Source: DASQMT01 sp963839615 (GTDB taxonomy: Bacteria > Actinomycetota > Thermoleophilia > Solirubrobacterales > Solirubrobacteraceae). From it: DNA of 64,000 nucleotides. This document shows, in pieces, positions 58,942 to 64,000 of the stretch. Both the position numbers and the translations under genes were made by a program. The notes under the pieces were generated by a model, which saw nothing but the letters and a program-made list of their open reading frames with translations, had not been told where the DNA came from and made no database searches. How positions within the stretch are numbered: the stretch's first letter is position 1; each line of letters starts with the position of its first letter. The stretch lies in contig CAWIVY010000004.1 in NCBI GenBank assembly GCA_963839615.1, forward strand, positions 62,001-126,000, read 5' to 3'.

Positions 58942-60263
58942 CGGCGATCGGCGAACGCCTCGGAGTCGACACGCTCGCGGTCGCGGTGCCGGACAACATC
59001 GGCCGGTTGATCGGCAAGCGGCTGCCGGCCGAACGCTATGGCGAGGTCATCCGCAATGGGCTGGCGCTGCCCGACTTCCATCTCGTGACCGCGATCGACA
59101 ACCAGCCCTTGCCCGGGCTCGAAGCCGCCGGGATCCACAAGGGTTTCCGCAACGGCGTGGTGCGCGTGGACGAAACGACGCTCCGAACTTTGCCCTGGGA
59201 GCACGCTACGGCACTCGTCATCGGCGACCCGTACACCGCCGAGGGGACGCCGGCCGCGGTAGCTCCCCGTTGGGTGCTTCGCCATCAGGTCGAGCGCCTG
59301 GCCGCGCTCGGTCTCAGCGCCAGCTGTGCAACCGAGCTCGAGTTCTACCTCTTCCGTGGCGCGTACGAAGCGCTCCATCGCGACAGGTTCCGCGACCTCA
59401 CGCCGGCGTACCATCTCGGCGCCGACAACGATCTCCTCGTGTCCGGCTGGGCCGAGGACGTGATCGGCGAGATCCGCCGCCTGATGCCGCTGGCAGGCGT
59501 CCCGATCGAGGCCTCGCAGGGCGAAGGTGGCGTCGGACAGCACGAGCTCGCCCTGGAGCATGCCCCGCCGCTGGAGGCCGCCGACCGGCACTGCGTCTAC
59601 AAACACGGCGTGCGCGACATCGCCGCTCGTGCGGGCTACGCGGCCACGTTCATGGCGAAGGTCGCAGACGACCAGACTGGCTCGAGCTGCCACGTGCACA
59701 TCTCGATCTCGCGCGATGGAGAGTCCGCGCTCTGCACACGCGACGACGGCGAGCTGAGCCGATTCGGATCCAGCTTCCTGGCGGGACTGCTCACGTATAC
59801 ACCGGAGTTCATGCCGTTCCACGCTCCCTACGCCAACTCCTATCGTCGGCTCCTCAAGGGCAGCTGGGCTCCGGCGAATGCGACTTGGGGCTACGACAAC
59901 CGAACCGCGTGCGTACGCGTCGTGGGATCGGGCTCGGCGTTCCGGTTCGAGTTCCGCGTGCCCGGAGCGGATGCAAATCCGTATCTGACGCTGGCCGCTG
60001 TGCTCGCATCGGGCCTAGAGGGCGTCGAGCAAGATCTCACGCCGCCGCCGCCCGCGTCTGGAGATGCCTACGCAAAGCTCGCCGCTTCGCTACCGGCTGA
60101 CCTCACCGAGGCCGTGGCGGCGTTCGAAACCAGCGACGTCTCCGCCCGCGCGCTCGGCCCTGATGTGCGTGACCACTACGCCGCGCTCGCCAGAGCTGAA
60201 CGCGACGCTGCTCGGCACGCGGTGACCGACTGGGACCGCTGCCGAGGGTTCGAGCGGGCGTGA
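58938..60263 (+). CDS. glutamine synthetase-like ligase (gamma-glutamylpolyamine synthetase type)
   Basis: 441 aa from GTG 58938 inside the SDR stop. It has the beta-grasp N-terminal domain (FHLVTAIDNQPLPG), then the catalytic domain: TELEFYLFRG (metal-binding Glu), GEGGVGQHELAL, SSCHVHISISRDGE, YANSYRRLLKGSWAP, NRTACVRVVG and FRVPGADANPYLTLAA. The adenylylation-tyrosine loop of GlnA is missing, as in PuuA/GlnA3-type enzymes, which ligate glutamate to polyamines or other amines. Next to a PotABCD-type importer, gamma-glutamylation of an imported amine is the most sensible role. Confidence 0.88.
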   Translation: MTAIGERLGVDTLAVAVPDNIGRLIGKRLPAERYGEVIRNGLALPDFHLVTAIDNQPLPGLEAAGIHKGFRNGVVRVDETTLRTLPWEHATALVIGDPYTAEGTPAAVAPRWVLRHQVERLAALGLSASCATELEFYLFRGAYEALHRDRFRDLTPAYHLGADNDLLVSGWAEDVIGEIRRLMPLAGVPIEASQGEGGVGQHELALEHAPPLEAADRHCVYKHGVRDIAARAGYAATFMAKVADDQTGSSCHVHISISRDGESALCTRDDGELSRFGSSFLAGLLTYTPEFMPFHAPYANSYRRLLKGSWAPANATWGYDNRTACVRVVGSGSAFRFEFRVPGADANPYLTLAAVLASGLEGVEQDLTPPPPASGDAYAKLAASLPADLTEAVAAFETSDVSARALGPDVRDHYAALARAERDAARHAVTDWDRCRGFERA

Positions 60264-60961
60264 CCGCGACCGCAAGGCTGTTCGTGCCGAATTCAGCCAC
60301 CCGGGGCACCGGAACCAGCCTTCCCGGACACGCGGTGGCGCGTACGCCCGCCGGCGAGATGGTCCTAGTCGACGCCGGTCCTCAGGAATCAGTCAACGGC
60401 GTCGTCAGCGAGATCACGCTCGACGACCTCGATCGGCGGGTGCGTCGTGCTGGACAAGACGTCGCGATATCGGTCGTCGTATTGGTCGACGGCGAGCGAG
60501 CGCTCGCACTGCGGGCGACGTCCCCTCCGGCCGAGCGACTGCCGCGCCGATGGGACCACACCTCGCTGGCAGTCCGCGATCTTGACCAAGCGGTCCGGTT
60601 CTATCGCGACGTATTCGGCTTCGAGGTCACCTTCGAGCAGCGCGGCATGCGCGAGCAGATCCAGAGGATCACCGGGCTGGAGGGAATCTCCTGCGACCTG
60701 GCACAGCTGCGCGCCGCCGCTTCCCGACACACCCTGGAGCTGATCGCGTTCCACGACGTACCGCCCGCTCGCTCGACGCACGCGCCAACGACTCCCGGCG
60801 CAGGACACGTTGCGTTTGCGGTCCCCGATCTCGAGCGCGCGCTCGCCTTGATCTCGGCGCACGGGGGTCGGATCCTGGGCGAGGTGACGCAATTTGAGGC
60901 CGGGCCAGGGCTCTACTGCAGGGATCCTTCGGGAACGTTTCTCGAGCTCGACCAGCTCTGA
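60260..60961 (+). CDS. VOC (glyoxalase/bleomycin-resistance) family protein with an extra N-terminal domain
   Basis: 233 aa from GTG 60260 overlapping the previous stop. Residues about 97-233 form a two-module VOC domain: WDHTSLAVRDLDQAVRFYRD then VFGFEV, HTLELIAFHD, GHVAFAVPDLERALALI and DPSGTFLELDQL. This gives His, Glu, His and Glu metal ligands in the expected order. The first 90 residues, rich in small residues (GEMVLVDAGPQESVNGVVSE), are not a VOC module and I cannot name them. The substrate is unknown. Last gene of island 2. Confidence 0.85.
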   Translation: MTATARLFVPNSATRGTGTSLPGHAVARTPAGEMVLVDAGPQESVNGVVSEITLDDLDRRVRRAGQDVAISVVVLVDGERALALRATSPPAERLPRRWDHTSLAVRDLDQAVRFYRDVFGFEVTFEQRGMREQIQRITGLEGISCDLAQLRAAASRHTLELIAFHDVPPARSTHAPTTPGAGHVAFAVPDLERALALISAHGGRILGEVTQFEAGPGLYCRDPSGTFLELDQL

Positions 60962-61163
60962 GCCAAGACCGGCGCTCTAGCGCTGTTCGTAGCGACGCCG
61001 GGAACGCACCCGGTTTCGACCCGGGTGGTCGGAGCTCGGCTCGGCTCTACAACGTGCGTCGCTCCGCCGCAAATCGGCCTTCGGCAATTTGTATTGGACC
61101 CCGACGAACGACGGGCCCAAAAGTCATACTTCCAGTGCATTTCGCCACCGCGCGGTGCCTGAG
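60962..61163. other. right end of island 2, non-coding
   Basis: About 200 bp with no gene. A TTGGACCCCG block (near 61092) recalls the GGACCCCGGATT motif at the other ends of the islands. Near 61147 a GCCACCGCGCGGTGCC palindrome follows the tRNA-Pro 3' end and may serve as its present terminator. Confidence 0.35.
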
Positions 61164-61237
61164 TCGGGGAGACAGGATTTGAACCTGCGACCGCCCGGCC
61201 CCCAGCCGGGTGCGCTACCAGACTGCGCCACTCCCCG
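61164..61237 (-). tRNA. tRNA-Pro (GGG)
   Basis: 74 nt without encoded CCA. The acceptor stem CGGGGAG / CTCCCCG, D arm, anticodon loop CTGGGGG (anticodon GGG), variable loop and T arm GGTTCAAATCC all pair. It is the intact target whose 3' 46 bp are duplicated at 36484 and 48754. Island insertion on its 3' side left the gene whole, as is usual. Confidence 0.95.
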
Positions 61238-61250
61238 TGGCTGTCTCGCA

Positions 61251-61321
61251 AGCGGGCGACGGGAATCGAACCCGCCCTAGAAGCTTGGAAGGCTTCTGTG
61301 CAACCACAACACTTCGCCCGC
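61251..61321 (-). tRNA. tRNA-Gly (TCC)
   Basis: 71 nt. Acceptor GCGGGCG / CGCCCGC, anticodon loop CTTCCAA with anticodon TCC, and T arm GGTTCGAATCC. It lies 13 bp upstream of tRNA-Pro on the same strand, so the two are probably co-transcribed. Confidence 0.95.
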
Positions 61322-61360
61322 AGCGGACGCTCGGATCATAGCCGCGGGTATGCGCAGCGG

Positions 61361-62200
61361 CTACGCGCCGCGAGGCTTCGGTCCGCGCGCCTCGATGGGG
61401 ACCTCTCCCCCATCCGACGCCAGCGACTCGGGGGGCCACGGCCCGAACCAGTTGTCGCGTGCGCCGTCGAGCGTGACGACCGATCCCGAGAGCGCGGCGC
61501 CGAGCGGTGAGCAGCAGAGCGCGACGAGCCAGGCGTGCTCCGCCTCGCGCCCCAGGCGCTGGAGCGGAACGGTGCGCGCCGCGGCGCGCCAGACCGGCTC
61601 GGGGTACTTGCGCAGCGACGCCGTGTCGAAGTGGCCGGCGGCGACCGCGATGACGCTGATGCCGCGATCGCCCCACTCGTGCGCGAGCGCGCGCGTGTAG
61701 CCCTCGACTGCGGCACGCGCTGCACTCGAGTGCGTCATCCCGGCGAGGCCGTGGTGAGGCGAGAGCGTGACGTTGACGACCGCCCCGCCGCCCGACGGGA
61801 TGAACGCGAGCTCGGCCGCGAGCCGCGTCATCCGCTCGGTCGCGCCGACGTTGAGCCGCGTGACCGCCCGCCAGCCCTTGGCCTCGACCGCCTCGGCGGG
61901 GGTGAAGTACTGGCCGCCGGCGTTGTTGACCAGCGCGTCGAGCCGGCCGCAGCGGTCGAGCGCGAAGCGGATGATCCGCTCGGTGTCGGCGGGCTCGCGA
62001 ACGTCGCCGGCGACGTGCAGCAGGTCCAGCTCGGCCGCGGTCGCCGCGAGCACCTCCTCGCGCCGTCCGCAGATCACGACCGCGGCGCCGCAGCGACGCA
62101 GCTCGGCGGCGGCCGCCTTCCCCAGACCGGTTCCGCCGCCCGTGACGAGCACGACCCGCCCCGCGAGCGCGCCCTCGGCGAAGACCTCGGAGCCCTGCAT
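61361..62200 (-). CDS. SDR resembling 2,4-dienoyl/enoyl-CoA reductases
   Basis: 279 aa from ATG 62200. VTGGGTGLGKAAAAELRRCG is the cofactor motif, and CGRREEVLAAT (Arg after strand 2) suggests NADP. LVNNAGGQYFTPAEAVEAKG, then WRAVTRLN, closely follows peroxisomal enoyl-CoA/dienoyl-CoA reductases, as do the lack of a classic YxxxK and the ALAHEWG helix. At the catalytic lysine position (HSSAARAAVEGYTR) an Arg is seen, which is odd. Probably involved in fatty-acid metabolism or inactive as an SDR; the gene is monocistronic. Confidence 0.8.
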   Translation of the reverse strand: MQGSEVFAEGALAGRVVLVTGGGTGLGKAAAAELRRCGAAVVICGRREEVLAATAAELDLLHVAGDVREPADTERIIRFALDRCGRLDALVNNAGGQYFTPAEAVEAKGWRAVTRLNVGATERMTRLAAELAFIPSGGGAVVNVTLSPHHGLAGMTHSSAARAAVEGYTRALAHEWGDRGISVIAVAAGHFDTASLRKYPEPVWRAAARTVPLQRLGREAEHAWLVALCCSPLGAALSGSVVTLDGARDNWFGPWPPESLASDGGEVPIEARGPKPRGA

Positions 62201-62256
62201 GCGGCGCGAGTCTACGGCGGCGTGAGAAGAGCGCCGTTTCAGGGAACACCGTATAC

Positions 62257-62397
62257 ATGCAGATCCCAGGCGTTCACATCGAGACGCTGCAGAATCCGAC
62301 TCGATACACGTACGCGCAGATCGAGAAGGCCTGCACGCTGGCGGCGCTCCTGAACCGCGGCAAGCTGGTCCTCGTCGAGCCGCCTCGCAGCCACTAG
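62257..62397 (+). CDS. small ORF (46 aa)
   Basis: ATG 62257 to TAG 62395-62397, with AGGGA about 11 nt upstream. The peptide has a balanced, non-repetitive composition (MQIPGVHIETLQNPTRYTYA ... ALLNRGKLVLVEPPRSH) and is followed by a strong hairpin. It is divergent from the SDR gene. Family unknown; real expression is likely but unproven. Confidence 0.45.
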   Translation: MQIPGVHIETLQNPTRYTYAQIEKACTLAALLNRGKLVLVEPPRSH

Positions 62398-62406
62398 GTC
62401 CCACGA

Positions 62407-62440
62407 CCGGCTGGACGGGGTAGGGAGCTCGTCCAGCCGG
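62407..62440. terminator. hairpin terminator
   Basis: Perfect 11-bp stem CCGGCTGGACG (62407-62417) / CGTCCAGCCGG (62430-62440) with a 12-nt loop, between the convergent small ORF and HAD gene. It probably ends both transcripts. Confidence 0.75.
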
Positions 62441-62453
62441 CCGTCGGCCGCGC

Positions 62454-63101
62454 TCAGCCCTCGATCACCGCCGGGGTCAGCTCGTCGAGCGAGCCGAGCA
62501 CCGCATCGGCCGCCGCCAGCGCGTCGGCACCGGGCGGGAACTCGTGGTTGGGGATCGCGATCACGCGCAGCCCTGCGGCGCGGGCGGCGAGGATCCCGTT
62601 ATTGGAGTCCTCGATCCCCGCGGCGTCGGTCGGCTCGACGGCCAGCCTCCGGGCCGCCTCGAGGAACACGTCGGGCGCGGGCTTCCCCCGGCCGACCTCC
62701 TCGGAGGAGACCCAGTCCCGGAACACCTCGCCCCAGCCGGACGCCTCCATCACCCGGTCGATCACCTGCTTGTTCGAGGATGACGCGAGCGCGAGCGGCC
62801 AGCGCGCCGCGATCCGCGCGACGGCTTGCTCGGCGCCTGGCAGCAGGGGTAGTCGCTCCTCGTAGCCCTCGAGCACGTGCGCGACCACCCGGTCGGAGAT
62901 CTCGTCCGGCTCGAGCGGCACCTCGAGCGTCTCGCTCACATAGCGCGACCACTCCGGCGAGCTCATGCCGAGCATCGCCTCCGTTGCCCCGTCGGGCCAC
63001 TCGAGGCCGTGCTCGGCGACCAGCGCCCTGCGCCCGCCGTCCCAGGCGGACTCCGAGTCGAGCAGGAGCCCGTCCAAGTCGAATATGACGGCGCGGATCA
63101 A
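62454..63101 (-). CDS. HAD hydrolase, beta-phosphoglucomutase-like
   Basis: 215 aa. Motif I IFDLDGLLLDSE (nucleophile Asp, acid/base Asp), cap domain (AMLGMSSPEWSRYVSETLEV), motif II LALASSSNK, motif III GRGKPAPDVFLEAARRL and motif IV GIEDSNNGILAARAAG are intact. The start is a TTG at 63101, only one base after the 3' end of tRNA-Trp on the same strand, with no room for its own ribosome site. The substrate is probably a sugar phosphate. Confidence 0.88.
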   Translation of the reverse strand: MIRAVIFDLDGLLLDSESAWDGGRRALVAEHGLEWPDGATEAMLGMSSPEWSRYVSETLEVPLEPDEISDRVVAHVLEGYEERLPLLPGAEQAVARIAARWPLALASSSNKQVIDRVMEASGWGEVFRDWVSSEEVGRGKPAPDVFLEAARRLAVEPTDAAGIEDSNNGILAARAAGLRVIAIPNHEFPPGADALAAADAVLGSLDELTPAVIEG

Positions 63102-63102
63102 G

Positions 63103-63175
63103 CGGGGGACCAGGGAATCGAACCCCGACCTGCGGTTTTGGAGACCGCCATCCTGAACCGTTGGACCAGTCCCCC
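63103..63175 (-). tRNA. tRNA-Trp (CCA)
   Basis: 73 nt. Acceptor GGGGGAC / GTCCCCC, anticodon loop CTCCAAA with anticodon CCA, and T arm GGTTCGATTCC. No CCA is encoded at the 3' end. The downstream HAD gene begins almost immediately. Confidence 0.94.
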
Positions 63176-63209
63176 AGGAGAAGCCGCCGGCCGATTCTAG
63201 CCCGATGCA

Positions 63210-64000
63210 TCATGGGGCCGAGGGGACGAGCTCGGGCTCGGCGCGATCGGGCGCGCGCGTGATCAGCCACACGCTCAGCAGGATGACGCCGCCGCCCAGG
63301 ACGGTCGCGAGGTGGATCGCCTCGTCGAGGAACAGCGCGCCCCAGAGGACCCCGAAGACCGGCACGACGAAGATCACCGTCATCCCGCCGGTCGCCCCGA
63401 GCTCCGCGAGCAGCCGGAAATACAGCAGGTAGGCGATGCCCGTGGATCCGAGCGCGAGCGCGAGCAGGCAGGCGATGTCGACGGCGTCCGGCGCTTCGCG
63501 CAGCGGCACGACCGGGAGCAGCGGCAGCAGTACGACGGCGGCGGCGAGCTGCTGTCCGATCGCCAGCGAGAGCGGCGGCTCGCCCGCGAAACGCGCGCGC
63601 ACCAGGTTGGCGCCGACGCCGTAGCCGAACGCCGCCGCGAGGCAGGCGAGCACGGCGAGGATGAACGGCAGGTCGAGCGCGAACGGGGAGAGCCCGACGA
63701 CGAGCGCGACACCGGCCACGCCGAGCACGAGCCCGGCCTTTGCCGCGAGCGTCACGCGTTCGCCCAGCCAGACCGCGGCGACGAGCGCGCCGAACAGCGG
63801 CGCCATCGCGTTCAGCACCGCGGCCAGCGACGCCTCGATCTCGAGCTCCGCCGCTGCGAGCAGCGTGAACGGCAGCGCCGCGTTGATCGTCCCGAGCAGC
63901 AGGTAGTCGCGCCAGCGAGCGCGCAGAGCCGGTCGCGCGCCGATCACCGCCGCGTACGCGAGCAGCGCCGCCCCCGCAACCGCGACGCGGGCATCGGCGA
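63210..64000 (-). CDS. EamA/DMT family transporter, 5' end beyond the window
   Basis: The reading frame stays open to the window edge, with hydrophobic residues (VAVAGAALLAYAAVIG) before the visible GTG at 63947, so the gene starts outside. About nine of ten helices are present, in two EamA repeats: LAAVLNAMAPLFGALVAAVW, then LGERVT, in the first and MTVIFVVPVFGVLWGALFLD, then EAIH, in the second. It is an inner-membrane metabolite exporter of unknown substrate. Confidence 0.88.
   Translation of the reverse strand, partial: ADARVAVAGAALLAYAAVIGARPALRARWRDYLLLGTINAALPFTLLAAAELEIEASLAAVLNAMAPLFGALVAAVWLGERVTLAAKAGLVLGVAGVALVVGLSPFALDLPFILAVLACLAAAFGYGVGANLVRARFAGEPPLSLAIGQQLAAAVVLLPLLPVVPLREAPDAVDIACLLALALGSTGIAYLLYFRLLAELGATGGMTVIFVVPVFGVLWGALFLDEAIHLATVLGGGVILLSVWLITRAPDRAEPELVPSAP

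Larger units (their letters stand above)
48754..61209. mobile_element. accessory island 2 (about 12.4 kb), polyamine-type uptake and catabolism cassette
   Basis: Bounded by fragment R2 and the intact tRNA-Pro. It holds eleven genes in two divergent blocks meeting near 58.15 kb, again with 4-bp overlaps inside blocks. No integrase is recognisable. Its position next to the intact tRNA suggests that it inserted after island 1. Confidence 0.65.

Overview
The window is about 70% GC, with dense codon-periodic genes, many GTG starts, frequent 4-bp stop/start overlaps and secreted RTX, MopE-type and RCC1 repeat proteins. This fits a high-GC actinobacterium, most likely of the Thermoleophilia/Solirubrobacterales kind. 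That placement comes from gene style alone; no rRNA or marker gene is present.

Region 1 (1-12.3 kb, backbone). Two small conserved hypotheticals and a secreted RTX-like protein come first. On the minus strand follows a probable redox operon: a four-cluster ferredoxin fused to an NrfD-type membrane domain, a molybdopterin oxidoreductase, and a cyclooxygenase-like haem peroxidase. Next come a DUF6282 metal hydrolase and an ECF41 sigma factor paired with its usual epimerase partner. A textbook-looking ECF41 promoter lies upstream of that pair.

Region 2 (12.4-25.2 kb, surface and toxin). A 104-aa protein and a 1317-aa protein share a VGN-AV leader motif typical of proteins linked to extracellular contractile injection systems (eCIS). 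The large one ends in a nucleic-acid-deaminase-type toxin domain (HAE...PCxxC). No eCIS structural gene and no obvious immunity gene is present. Then come a Gly-rich anchored protein, two large secreted proteins with MopE and RTX repeats, RidA, a secreted hypothetical and DUF899. Two diverged copies of a roughly 320-bp non-coding element lie at 16.85 and 22.57 kb.

Region 3 (25.2-29.7 kb, damaged). ltrA, trkH, trkA and a glycosyltransferase each carry single-base homopolymer-type frameshifts. trkH is also cut up with two pieces inverted in place, and trkA is interrupted by an A42-T19 tract. I read this mainly as assembly error.

Region 4 (29.7-36.5 kb). TetR, a small methyltransferase, a GAF histidine kinase, an unknown protein, and a 950-aa RCC1-repeat/OmpA-like surface protein.

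Region 5 (36.5-61.2 kb). Two tandem accessory islands of 12.3 and 12.4 kb are bounded by three copies of the 3' 46 bp of tRNA-Pro(GGG), at 36484, 48754 and 61164. Only the last copy is an intact tRNA. Island 1 is a translationally coupled peptide-type ABC importer with D-amino-acid enzymes (D-threonine-aldolase-like, N-acyl-D-amino-acid deacylase, DAP-decarboxylase-like), two SDRs and a TetR. Island 2 is a spermidine/putrescine-type ABC importer with an M24 peptidase, an NTF2-XRE-cupin regulator, an amidohydrolase, an E1 alpha/beta dehydrogenase, an SDR, a glutamine-synthetase-like ligase and a VOC protein. Neither island contains a recognisable integrase. Both look like self-contained uptake-plus-catabolism cassettes for nitrogenous compounds.

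Region 6 (61.2-64 kb). tRNA-Pro, tRNA-Gly, an SDR, a small ORF, a HAD hydrolase starting 1 nt after tRNA-Trp, and a truncated EamA transporter.
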